64,000 bases of DNA, taken from assembly GCA_008638375.1 (NCBI GenBank), contig CM018032.1, forward strand, positions 8,063,001-8,127,000, given 5' to 3'. How positions within the stretch are numbered: the stretch's first letter is position 1; the number at the start of each line of letters is the position of its first letter. The notes under the pieces were generated by a model. That model was not told where the DNA came from. It saw only the letters and a list, made by a program, of their open reading frames with translations, and ran no database searches. This DNA comes from Nyssa sinensis. Its lineage: Eukaryota; Streptophyta; Magnoliopsida; Cornales; Nyssaceae. Below are positions 32,488 through 44,200 of this stretch, piece after piece. The position numbers were made by a program, and so were the translations under genes.

Positions 32488-34257
32488 CCAAGTCCTTTTT
32501 TTTTTTGTTTTTTTTTTTATATGTGGAACAACTCAATTACTTTATTGATGAAGTTAATAATTAATCCACTCCAAGTCCTTTTTTTTTGTTTTTTTTTTTT
32601 TATATGTGGAACAACTCAATTACTTTATTGAGTTTGGGGGAAAAACTTTTTTTTGTGGGGCAGGGTTCCCCTCCCCATTGACATCCCTACATGTTTGTCT
32701 TACGTTGGCTTAGCTTAGCTCAACTCAATAGGCCCTAATCCTAACTACTTGGGTTTAGTTACATGGATTGTCATCTACAATCAGCTTTTTTGTAAAGCCA
32801 TATCCTTAGTTAAATCCAATCAATCATGTCCTTTCTCCTATGGTTTCAATCCAATTTTTTTTAAAAAAAATTTCAGCCTTCCTCTTGTCCTTTTGACACA
32901 TTTAACATGGATCAAATCACTACCTTGTATTAATCCTACAGAGCATATACTCATTCCTAATCCAAGCAAAAGAAGAAGTCCTGCCTTATCCTATCTCATA
33001 TAGGTTTTTCACTCACACACAAAAAAAAAAAAGAAGCAGCTGCCAACAAATAAATAAATACATAACATTAAATCTGTCAGGCAGCCATGAGATGAAGGAC
33101 AAAAAATTAATACAAAAACAAAGCATGATGGGTACTTACATACAAATAATTTATATTGAAAATATTTTAATGTTAGATAAATATAACTGATAGCGGTTGA
33201 ATTTTTTCCAAAAAAAAAAAAACTTTATTGTGGTGGTTGTATTTCGAAGAGGTGTAGAACCATAATCTAAAGCATTATTTGAATAGGTTATAAACAGGCT
33301 TATGAAATCTTAAGCACGTTAATTTTTTTTTATAGAATTTAAGCTCTCTAACTGCCAGCCTTTGTTAAAAGACAAAAATTCTATCACTAAGTTTCTCTAG
33401 TTGGTAGAATAATCCTCTCAATTAACCACCACTTTATAACATTTTGTAGGATTCACATTTACAAACCCCCTGTTTGATTAGATACCTTTATTGTGCTTGT
33501 CATGCAAGCAAAATATTAACTTCATCTTATATTGGTAGATGTGCTATCCATGAACTCACTTTTTTCTTAATACACTTTCTTAATAAAACTAATATCATGT
33601 CAATGGGACAAGTCTCTACCAATCAACTCAATTTTGGACCTTTTGGCAGACATGACAAGCAAGCAGGGAATGCTCAGTCCAACAGTTGACAAATAAAAAA
33701 GTCGTATCCAAAATTATTAAGAGGTACAAAAATAATAATTTTAACAGCAGGTGTAATTTAATCATGTCTTATACTATAGATTGGATTATATAAATCATCA
33801 TTTTCTGGCATTCAAAATGTTGTTTTCATGCTACTAAAGTTCCAAATCTAGTTCTGTGAAGCAATGCAAGAATTCTGAGCTCACTTGCATCCCAAACTGT
33901 TGCTGAAAACCATTGAAAATTCAGGGTGGTATAACAACCTTCGGCAATTCTTAATGATCATCATCTACACAAATTGAAATAAATGTTGACATTTGTCAAG
34001 ATTATTATTGAGTTATAATTTTCACCTTAACTCCAAGTTTGTCGCAAATATTTTCAGCAAGAAGAAGAGAATATGCAGAATGCTTGTCGGCCCTGGATGG
34101 ATCTGAAGAAAGAATGGTTAATACTATGTTACCTTCAGCCAATTGAAATATCATGTTCTGTTACCTCCAAGTAGCCACTCCAAGTCCTTTTTTTTTGTTT
34201 TTTCTTTATATGTGGAGCAACTCAATTACTTTATTGATGAAGTTAATAATTAATCCA
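32488..34257 (+). repeat. Three copies of an ~80-bp T-rich repeat
   Basis: CTCCAAGTCCTTTTTTTTT, then TTTATATGTGGAACAACTCA and ATTACTTTATTGATGAAGTT, occurs at about 32488-32570, 32568-32632 (partial) and 34177-34257. The first two are in tandem; the third is 1.6 kb away. Confidence 0.8.
32705..33005 (-). mobile_element. RTE/SINE-type 3' tail fragment
   Basis: The minus strand ends with ...AACTACTTGGG... reversed, then TTGAGTTGAGCTAAGC. It aligns loosely with the 3' end of the RTE at 10110-10178 (CATGTAGCC...AATAGTTGGGATAA...TTGAGTTG). It is likely a SINE or truncated RTE sharing that tail. The other end is not defined. Confidence 0.5.
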
Positions 34258-34995
34258 TACATAAAGCTGGTTTTTTATTGGTTATATAGATGCAGAAATA
34301 TTGCAGAAAACTACATTTTCTCAACCTTTCACCTAGTGTATTCCGTCATCTTTCTTTTAGTTGTCAAATGTTTACACTAGACCAAATCTGATTTTCTGTT
34401 CTACCTCTATGAAGTCCCCTTAAACATAACCTGGGAATTGATCCCTCATTCCATGGATATTAAAAGAACAAACAACCACCAAAAAAAAAATTCCTGATGA
34501 ACAGTAATCTGGAAACCAGTAGCTAAAAATGAACAGTAACTTTGAAAGTTAGTGTTCACCTGGAGCAAAATTTAACTTCAGCAAAAAGGTTGCGCCTAAC
34601 CCTTTGATTCAAATTGATGTTTCTCTCAATCTACAGATCCAAATGTAATGAAATCTGTGCCAAAATCTTCCTTATTGAGTCTAGTTTCTATACCATTTTG
34701 AATCATGCAAAAAGTCCATGTAAAACTCAAGTTATGATAAAAACACTACCCATAGGCCAGATTTTTGCACACTTGAAGCAAAATCAAAGCAAACTTTCTC
34801 ATTTTAAAAGTATTCAAAGTCCATAATATATAAAAAAAAAAGCTAGTACAAGAGATGATGAAATGACATAATTCAAATGATAAGAAATTCTCATAACTAG
34901 TACAAAAACATACATAATTTCTGCCATATCATTAACAAAAAAAAAAAAGATAACAAAGACAAAAAATCTGCTCAACATCTACTTGAGTAGTTGAG

Positions 34996-37545
34996 TTAGT
35001 TCCCCGTGGGTTGCTGATTTCTTGCTGGACAAGTTCTTTTATCATGTCCCTTAATTTTACAATACACACATAGTTTTGGCCTAGGACCTTCTCCTGTGTC
35101 CATCTCATTTCGAATTCGTGTCGATTGTGGACGACCCTTCAATCTTTTCATAGTAAGATCAGGGCACAGAGTTGGACCAGTGGGCTCGTCCCAATAATCC
35201 TCATGGTGAAGAGAGTGAAATTCAGGTGCATATATAGCCATGTGTTGTGTCAACTTATAACATTCATTAATATAATTCTATCCATCAACAGAAGCCTTTG
35301 CAAATACAGCCAAGGCGTGAGAACATGGCATTTTGTAGATGACCCATTTTCCACATGAACATACACCATCACGTGTCAATACTGCATGTGAGTGGCCCCT
35401 CCTTGTCATAACTGATGCCTCGCCAGAGCACATGTTGAAGTTTGTGATCATGTGTCCACCAATCTTGGATTGGTAATGCGTAATCTTTGTAACGGCAAAA
35501 GGGGTATACATGCAACCTTCAGATATAGCTTGTTGCCCAAAACCTCTCCTGGCACAAAAATACTTCACCAGACGATAAAAAATCAGTTGTACACATGCAG
35601 ATATTGGCAAATTCCTTGCACCTTTCAGCACACCATTAAAAACCTCAGAGATGTTAGTGGTCAAATGTCCATATCTTCGACCTCCATCGTGTGCAACTGT
35701 CCATTGTTCTGCAGGTATTTCATTCAACCAATCATATGCCTTTTGGTTGAGGCTTTTAATTTCTTGCATGATGGAATTGTATTTGCGGATTTGATGTGCA
35801 CTTCCAGCTGCCCAAACAAGTGTCTTTAGATGGGCATCTTTGAACTTGCTATTAAAATTACTACGAACATGCCTCAAACAAAATCTATGATATGCTAATG
35901 GCTGTTGCCATCCAGAATTCGCATCTTTCACCGCAGCAAGTATATCTTTATGCCGATCAGATATCAAACAAATCTCTTCCCTCCTCCCCACAACATGCAA
36001 CCTTAACAAATATAGGAACCATCGCCAACTATTGTAACTCTCCTCTTCAACGATTGCAAATGCGAGAGGAAATATTTGATTGTTAGCATCAGTCCCCATT
36101 GCAATTAATAACTTTCCCTTGTATTTTCCATACAAATGTGTGGCATCAATACTTATAACTGACCGACAATGCAGAAATCCTTGAATTGATGCATTAAATA
36201 CTCAAAACAATCTGCCGAAAACCACCACGTCCGAGTTGCTATTGCTACGATACAACCATTCAACAATTGTGCCTGGATTATACTTGACAAGTGCTCCCAT
36301 AAACTTTGGCAACAATCTGTAAGATGTCTCCCAATCCCCAAATATCATGCAAATTGCTTTCTGCTTTCCAATCCAAGCGTTCCTATAGGAGATCGTGTAA
36401 CCGTATTTTTCTCTCATTTGCTCGACAATTAGATCTATCTTTAAAGCAGGATCAACCCTCACTGCACCTTGTATTTCAGTTGCAATTAACTTAGAATCTA
36501 ACTGCACATGATCTCTGTTCATAGCACGATTTAAACAAGTGTGTAGCCCCTCATATTTTGTGATTTGAAATCGGCCAGTCTTTTTATTTTTCATAGCACG
36601 CAGTCTCCATTTACACATTTCATGAACTTTACATCTCACAACCCAAAGATCCTTTTTGCTTTCAATCACCTCATATTGATTATGACATCTAATTGAAAAT
36701 TCTTTCATAGCTTGCATTAATTTTTTCTTGTCATTAAATTCAAGACCTTTGCCCAACTCGTTTCTTGTTGGATCCCAAATGTAAGGATGGCACAAATGGG
36801 ATGAACTGCTCCCACCAACATCATCAGTAAAATTGACATTTGAAAAAAATGAAGAATCAGCCTCATGCAAACGAATGTAATGGTCATCGGCTTCATCCAT
36901 TCCATCCTCATCACCCGATTGTAACATATCATCATCTTCTTCTGATGATGATGATGCATTGGGGAGATTACTTCTATCCATGGGATTGTTGCAAATGTCC
37001 TCAACCTGAACAATGTTCACAATAGTTGCAATATTAGGAAAGTGAGACTCCACACGGTCTGTATGACATGTCTCAGCCACCAATATAAGACTGAAACTTT
37101 GATGTATCATAGGGACAACTTCACCAATTTGGCAATCACTATCTTGTGTGAGCAGTCGAGTAAAAGGGCCGTGCTCAATCTCCACCGGTTGAGATACAAC
37201 ACAAGGATGCTGCACATCTTCTGTCTCCATATACAAGTCGATGCTATATAACGTGGGATTGCTTAGAATAACTTCAATCATTGAATCCACTGTCTCATCA
37301 TCAACGAGTTCTAATGGAGAGTATTTGTTATGCTCAAATGGAAATCGACAAGTCATCTTGAGATGGACTTGTGTGATATCCAACTTCATTATACCATAAA
37401 TCTTCACCAAAAGTTCATTATAACTTGTTCCTTTCCTCAATATAATGCTTCGTCGAGGCCGAATATCATACCACATACTACCTTCTTCCCCGTAACAAAT
37501 ATTTCCTCCCCAATAACATAATACAGGTATTGATGTTCCAGCCAT
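34996..37545 (-). pseudogene. MURA transposase of the MULE, one frame with two nonsense codons
   Basis: One uninterrupted frame of 850 codons, without frameshift, has a TGA at codon 448 (36202-36204, where relatives have Trp: FGRLF*VFNAS) and a TAG at codon 756 (35278-35280). Domains in order are a PB1-like N-terminus (1-110), an acidic linker (SSSEEDDDMLQSGDEDGMDE), the Mutator DNA-binding domain (about 265-345, FSIRCHNQYEVIESKKDLWV), and the MULE DDE core. DDE residues are D467 in SIDATHLYGKYKGKLL, D in LISDRHKDI and E in TNISEVFNGVLKGAR. A SWIM zinc finger (CSCGKWVIYKMPCSHA, about 729-745) and a CCHC knuckle (CVYCKIKGHDKRTC, about 826-839) follow. Only two point changes separate it from a full-length frame, so decay is recent or readthrough is possible. 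Confidence 0.9.
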
Positions 37546-38030
37546 TTCTAACCTTCAAAAAATAAATACAAGCCATCAAAACTTGAAAATACTCTTTTGA
37601 ATAATAAAACCCTTGTATGAATTATGCACCTTCATATCTACCAAAGGCCTTCCAATCTGGATCTCCCAATTAGAGTGAACATGATTAACAAGTTTTTTTT
37701 GGTAAAACAAAGTTTTTCTAAAATGTGATTCTAAATAGGACAATGGAATCCATTCCTATCTCATATTTCCTTCCATATGCATGTACATGAAATTGTAAAA
37801 TACAGATAAAATAATAGAAATTGTACATAAGCATAGAGACAGATCAATCACAAATGAGGACCAACAATAAGAAGCATTCATAGTACTGAGATATGTAATC
37901 TATCTAACAAGTGAGATCTTATTTTAATCACTATGACTGACCATACCAGTCTCAACTTCAGATGCAAGAAGATTAAAACTCACAAATGAAAACTCAATAA
38001 TATTTGATCATAAAAAATCACATATGAAAT

Positions 38031-38547
38031 GGTATAAGGGAAGGATCCAAATCTCATATGAAAAAAAGTAATAATGAAAAGAAGTTTCTGGTTTGTAAGA
38101 TACAAATGGCCAAAAGTTATTCAAAATAACATAAACATTAATTAGTACACTTGAAGCAACATAATAAATTAACAAATATAATAACAAAAACAAGAACATT
38201 GAATATGTGCTAAATTCCTGACTTATACTCAAAAGTTGTTGTCACTGCAAGTTTCCATATTATTCCTAAACTTCTAATTAATCATCCCAAATAAGAACCA
38301 ATCCCTGATCATTTCAAATAATTTCCCAGAGTATTCCAAATAGAAATGAACATTTTAACAATGATAAAAAAAAAAAAATAAATAACAACTTACAACTAAG
38401 AAGGCCAGAACCCTGCACCACAGTAAGACAGTGTAGATTTTTTTGCTGTTGAAAATGAAAGGATGGAAAGTCCACTGCACCAGAAAATAATCCATATTAG
38501 GAAAAACGAGAAATTGAAAAGCTAACTAACAAGAACAAAATAAATAT
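38031..38547 (+). repeat. Repeat copy B, upstream of MURA
   Basis: Partner of the block at 31893-32222; see that entry for the shared sequence. It lies 490-1000 bp above the MURA start codon. The central 200 bp (38225-38430) has no counterpart in copy A. Confidence 0.85.
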
Positions 38548-38590
38548 TGTGCTATTTTGAATATTATGCTATGTTGAACGTAACTACAGG

Positions 38591-38658
<68 letters not shown>
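38591..38658. repeat. (TA)n(GA)n compound microsatellite
   Basis: About 48 bp of TA followed by 20 bp of GA, located just outside repeat copy B. Confidence 0.95.
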
Positions 38659-38869
38659 GAGCCAACTTTCCACTTACCAGTATTAAACCAGTAGCTATTG
38701 ATTAGTAACAGGAAAGCCCGAACCAATCTTTTGACTCCAATGTATCTGATTCTGTTTTAATGACAGAAAGATAACCCCATACACAAGTAGTCTGCTGTGT
38801 TGAACGTAAGGATTAGTTCTCCATCTTGAACTGAATGTCCAATCCCTCCTTCTCAGTCCCCTTCCCTAA

Positions 38870-39430
38870 ACCTCTTCCTCTTGCGGTTAGAAACCGGGAA
38901 AAAAAAACGTGAAGAAAGGAGAAAAGTGAACAGTTCGGCTAGGAATAAAAGCAGAGAAGAAAGGAGAAAAGAAAAGAAAGAGCTGGGGAGAGACAACAGT
39001 GAGAGAAAGAGAGATCTGCCTGATATGGATAGATGGAGAGATTCAAAGTAGAGAAGAAAGGTGCTGAAAACGTCTAACAGTGAAGAAAAATGAAAAACAG
39101 AAGGAGAAGAAAAGTGAAGTGAAGTGAAGTCTGATGTGCAGTGAAGAAAAGAAACAGAGAAACGTGAAGAAAAGAAGAAAAGATGCAGAGAAAAGTAGAG
39201 AAGAAAAGTAGAGAGAGAAGTGCTGAAAATGTGTGAAGAAAAGTGAAGAACAGAAGAGAAGAAAAGTGAATTGGAGTCTGACGTGCAGAAAAGAAGCAGA
39301 GAAATGTGAAGAAAAGAAGAAAATATGCAGAGAAAAGTGAAAGAAAAGAAGCAAACAAATAACTTTGCGTGTGACAGTGAAGAAAAGAAGCAGAGAATAT
39401 GTGAAGTCTGGTACAGATAAAAGAAAATAA
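38870..39430 (+). repeat. Polypurine (GA-rich) tract beside the MULE right end
   Basis: For about 500 bp the plus strand is almost all A and G, with recurring GTGAAGAAAAG and AAGCAGAGAAA units. The opposite strand therefore shows long Phe/Ser/Leu-rich open frames (up to 196 codons) with no domain. It looks like a degenerate tandem array in the subterminal region of the MULE. Confidence 0.85.
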
Positions 39431-39543
39431 ATCGTCTTTCCAAAAGACGATTTCACAGGCACCTTATATCCGTAAATAAGTTTACTGTTACACCACTCTT
39501 GAATTAAAGTTTCAAATCCACCCTATTTTGGTAAAAAATTCTC
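39421..39543 (-). repeat. MULE right terminal repeat
   Basis: It contains the palindrome AAATCGTCTTTCCAAAAGA followed by CGATTT (39429-39453), GGCACCTTATATCCGTAAAT then AAGTTT, and CCACCCTATTTTGGTAAAAA. In reverse complement these match the left end motifs in the same order. Unlike the left end, there is only one copy and no head-to-head duplication. Confidence 0.7.
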
Positions 39544-41226
39544 CTAGGTGTCCCTAGACCATAACAGTATCTCTATCAGTATGTATAATGTAGGTAAATT
39601 ACACAACCTCTCTCTCAAATTTACGAGAATTATACCGATTTTATGTGAAATTTTTAAAATTATATTAATTTTTTTATTTTATTTGACAATACATATAATA
39701 ATATATAATATTTTTCTTTAATCAATTTTTTTTTTTAAATTAACAAAATTATCTTTTTCAATTATTTACATTTTGACTATTTTTTATTTTTTAAATTTAT
39801 TTTTATATAAAATAAAAATACATTCTTTATCTTAAATTTATTTTTAAATAAAAAAATTTAAAAAGTTAAAAAAAATTAATTGAAATTAAAAATATATGAA
39901 AATAAATTAATAAAAAATAATTTTATCATTTACAAAAAAATTAACTAAAAAGAATATCCATATATCGTGACATAAAATATAAAAAGTCAGTATTAATTTT
40001 AGAAATACCTAAAAATATTAGTGTAGTTTATTTATAATATATATACGCAAACTAATACTGATAATACTTAAATTAAATGATGAAATTATTCTTATATTAC
40101 ATGCAATCGATGGGACCCACAGGTTATGGTGGAAGTCAATTTTACCATATATAAATATGAACACATTTAATAAGAGTTTTGTGTGTGTTTGTGTGAAATT
40201 TGAAACATATTTTGACTTAGAAGTCATAAATTTGAACAGTAAAAATAATCTATCAAATCATCTATGTACATTTATTTCTTTCTAAATCTCACAATTAAAG
40301 CAGCTTATTATGTATTATATAAGTTACAATTAGCTTAATATGATATTATATATTTTATTTTATAAATGTTACAATTATATGATTCAACAAATAATAAAAC
40401 ATTTTAGTTAAAGATAAATATTCCTATTTAGTATAAGAATTTAGAGATTAAAATAATTAAAAAAATATTTATTTTATCTATTAAGGGCAAGAATACAATC
40501 ACGAAAACTTTAAATTTTTTGATTTGCTCTTTTTATTTAATTAATTTGTGAGAATATGTCAAAAAATATATAAAAGTAATAATAAATACAATATATACAA
40601 GAAAATAACAAATAAAAAATATCATATTTTTTATTCTGAATATTTAAGTCATATACATAATTTTTCCGTTGCCTTTTTAAGTCAAATTTTATCGCATTTT
40701 TTCTAAAGAAGTATAGCCAAAAAAAAAAAGCATTTATCATTGACTGACCATGAAAGTAATTCAAAACAACTAAAGACTCTTCCTTTGAAAATTGAAAAAA
40801 AGGGAAAAGAAATTTACCTTCATCATCTCACCAATATTCTCATTTTATTTTATTTTATAATCTGTCTTTTGATACATTTATTTCAACATCTTCATAGACC
40901 AGAGATATCTAACATTTGCATTAATTTGTGCACAGTAGCTGCTTTCAGATACGAATTTGCGTTCTCGTGCTTGGCAATCCACTTGTCTAGTGTTGCTCTC
41001 GCTTATGTAGGTCTAGATTTCTATGGAAACAATTGGACAGAAATTAAAATTGAAGAACATGAATGAAAAAGCATATTTCTCAAAACAAACTTTAACATTT
41101 CACACCAAGTAAAATCCTTTTGGTTTAGAGATTTTGCTTACATTTAATGCTCTTTTTTTTGGGATCAAACAGGGGAACAGTAGAATAAACAAGGGAGTTA
41201 CAAACATTAGGGACAATCTGCCACCT
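39544..41226. other. AT-rich spacer between MULE and RABC1-like gene
   Basis: No domain-bearing frame was seen on either strand. If the MULE inserted next to the PP2C start, the original PP2C promoter should be in or near this stretch. It also contains the 3' untranslated region and poly-A sites of the RAB gene near its right end. Confidence 0.55.
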
Positions 41227-44200
41227 TCAGCAACACCCACTAGTTGATGCATCAGGCTCTGGAGGTTTTTGTTTAAAGATATTCTTTTTGACACCAGTTG
41301 AACCCTGGGCCACAAGACTTGGAGTATCCAAAATCTGCAGATCAACACGAATACCACATTAACATCAAAGTCATGCTTACCATAATGTTATAATGACATA
41401 GAAACAGAATTTTATAATAATTAAAAATATGTTTTTCGCCACTAAAATTGAACTGCACAGAGAGAGAGAGAAAGGGGGCAGAGAGAGCGAGTATTCTTCT
41501 CTAATGGTATAGGTATTCAGTGTAAAACGTTGTAGAAAACAAAGGGGAATCATTTATTTATTATGCCAGGTAGAATGCACAGTAGCAGTTTTACCACCCC
41601 ACTAAAAAAACCCAAAAGGACAAAAAGGGGGAAGAAGAAGAAAAGAGAAAAAGAAAAGTGATGGCAGTTGACTCCACAACACAATGGCTATAACTGAAGA
41701 AAACAAAATATAAGTACAATGTCTTACCTCTCCTGATTGTAAATAATGTATAAATAACAATAAACTTGCAAAACGAAATATGCCTGTACCTCAGACAAGA
41801 GAAGCAGGCTAAAACTCAATTTCACTATATGGTTTTAGATCATTCCAAAATTTATTTATTTCTTCCCTGCTAATCTGTTCATGCGCCAATATAATCATAG
41901 AATATGTCATTGTAAAGACAAATCCACTAGGACGCTGACACAGATTCCTACTTCCATGCTTTTTACAGGATTTCAAACACAATAATTACTATTCACAATA
42001 ATTCTTTTAATTAATAAATATTTATTTCCAATAAATCATTAGTATCCCTGTGCCATGATGGTTTCATTCTATTTGCAGATTTGGTGAGCGAGAATGAAAA
42101 GAAACGGTAAAGAAGAAATTAAAATAATTTCAAACATGATTGGGAATTAAGAAAGAGAAGCAAAATGACATGTCACATTCTTTTTCCTGATAAGTAGAAA
42201 TGACGTGTAAAATTAAAAAATTTTCCCTTTCTTTCCATCAAATTTTCTTCTTTTTTTTCCTCCCTAATTTCCATAGTAACCAAACAAGAAAAAAGGATTT
42301 CCTTCACGACCTCTACATTATCCTTTCATTTTCCTCACTAAATGTGCGAGCACAACAAAGACTTAAGAGAGCCATGCATAGAAAACATGGAAATCGACAC
42401 CTAAGTCATCTAGTGAAGTAAAACTGACTGTAACAAACATTCCAACTTGTGACGGTGTTCCAAATATTACAGCATCATAACTTTTTTTCTCTTACAAATG
42501 TGTGGGGCAATTGCCATTATTGCTGGTTTACCATAAAGTTGTACATCAACAAACAAGAAGATTAATCCTTAAGAGGTAAGTAGACATCACATGGGTATGA
42601 ATTTGGAATTTGGATCCAATTAAGGTGTGGCGCCTACAAACAACAATTCAGTAAAGTGTCTCATTAACAATAAAATGGTTTTAGAATTTCTTTTTAAGGA
42701 TAAAAGAAATTATTATTATAAATTATTTTCCTAGACTTAGGGTTTCAGTTGCTTACATGGATCCAAACCCATACCTGACACAAGACAACATGGCTAACAC
42801 AAGACAACATGAATAGCGGCACTTTTACCATCATAAAACAAACATTGAAAAAGATGCTAGCATTTTGTATACCTTCAAAACAAGTTCCTCAAAGCATTGT
42901 TCTACATTGGTTCGAGTTTTTGCACTGCATTCGATGAAAAGGCATCCATATTGCCTAGCGAAGTCAATTCCCTCTTTTTTGGTGACAACCCTGTCACTTT
43001 CCTGAGAAAGACCAAAAATCAAGACATGCAATACCTTTAGATAGCAAAATTCCATCATATTACTCAACAACATATGATAAAATTGCAAGACCAAGCAACG
43101 TTTTCTTGGCAAACATTTTGATAAATCCAAACAAAATTATTCAAACAGACCTGTAGCACCCTAGGTAAAATAAAAGAATTCTAAATTCAAATTTCTAAAG
43201 ATATACCTTATCAACTTTGTTGCCAACAAGCATCTTGATGCAATCCTCATTCGTAGAGTACAGGTCAATTTCTTTAGCCCATATATCAGATAGATTTGTA
43301 AATGTTTCTCGACGTGTTACATCATAAACTGTACCAATTTCCATATACAACTAATTAGATTTATAAAGTAACTTAAAGAGATTGAAAACTTCGAGATGAA
43401 GAGATAGATTATAGTACCCAAAAAAAAAACTGGACAAACCAGTCACAGAAATCAGGTGAAATAAATCTTACATAATTATTAAGTTTTTTTTGTGAAAGAA
43501 AAAAAAAAGTGCAAGAGGACTACACCAATAAAAAAACAGAAGTTAAATATATGTTACTTAGTTGCAGAAGTAAACAGTTAAAAAATTACAAGAGGACAAG
43601 ATCAAACTTCAACAAACATTCAAAAGTTCTGACAAATAGAAGTCGCTCAGGACCAGGAAATTTGAAGTATCAGAAAGGAGATTTATGCCATCTGAGAACT
43701 CCAATGATTTTTTTTCTTTATTGCTATAAAAATAACATAACTCACAGCTCACAATTAGAATCAGCAAACTGCCAGAAAGAGGGCTATACAAAATTTACTC
43801 GATGTAGTGTTCCAAGCTGCTATTATTGATCATATTCATTCTTAAATCATGGCATGGCTATTTGTGGAAACAAAAAGCACTAACTCTTTTTCCAAATAAA
43901 TTAAAAACTAATAAATAAGTTTTAAGCCGCAATACACTTTAGAACTTAAGGCTGACCGGAAATCATAGAGATGAAATTGACAGCCACCAAAAGTTTAGAA
44001 TGCACATCAATAAACAATTAATACCATGCTGTATAAAGAAGATCTAAAGAGACTAAGAGATAAATATATATTTATATGTTCTGATAAAGTAAACTAAATA
44101 TGCAGAAATAATTTCATGCACTCCTCAACTCTAGAGGCTTCTTCATATTCATGATAAACAACCTAAAACTTAAAGATAGGACAATTTGTTTCATTTTGGT

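Larger units (their letters stand above)
31140..34995. other. MULE spacer between its two genes
   Basis: Apart from the repeats listed separately, this 3.9 kb is AT-rich and contains no reading frame with a recognisable domain on either strand. Short frames such as 32749-33003 overlap the SINE/RTE tail. Confidence 0.6.
24974..39543 (-). mobile_element. Mutator-like element (MULE), about 14.6 kb, with captured host exons
   Basis: Related inverted ends bound the unit: left GAGTTAAATCCGGAAGTAGGGT, right (reverse complement) GAGAATTTTTTACCAAAATA then GGGT. Further in, both share AAACTTATTTA, GGTGC and CGTCTTTTGGAAAGACG in the same order and mirrored orientation. Inside are a MURA transposase (34996-37545) and a plant-mobile-domain gene (29456-31139), both minus. 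Pieces of an EDR1/CTR1-like kinase gene, a DA1-like LIM gene and a glucan branching enzyme gene lie towards the left end. No 9-11-bp target duplication can be identified because the left flank is a TA microsatellite. Extent is inferred from the ends, so a composite of two elements is possible. Confidence 0.72.

Noticed and set aside
38853..39462. Long minus-strand open frames (up to 196 codons) rich in Phe, Ser and Leu
   Set aside because: They are the complement of a polypurine repeat tract; several frames are open at once and no domain or splice context exists.
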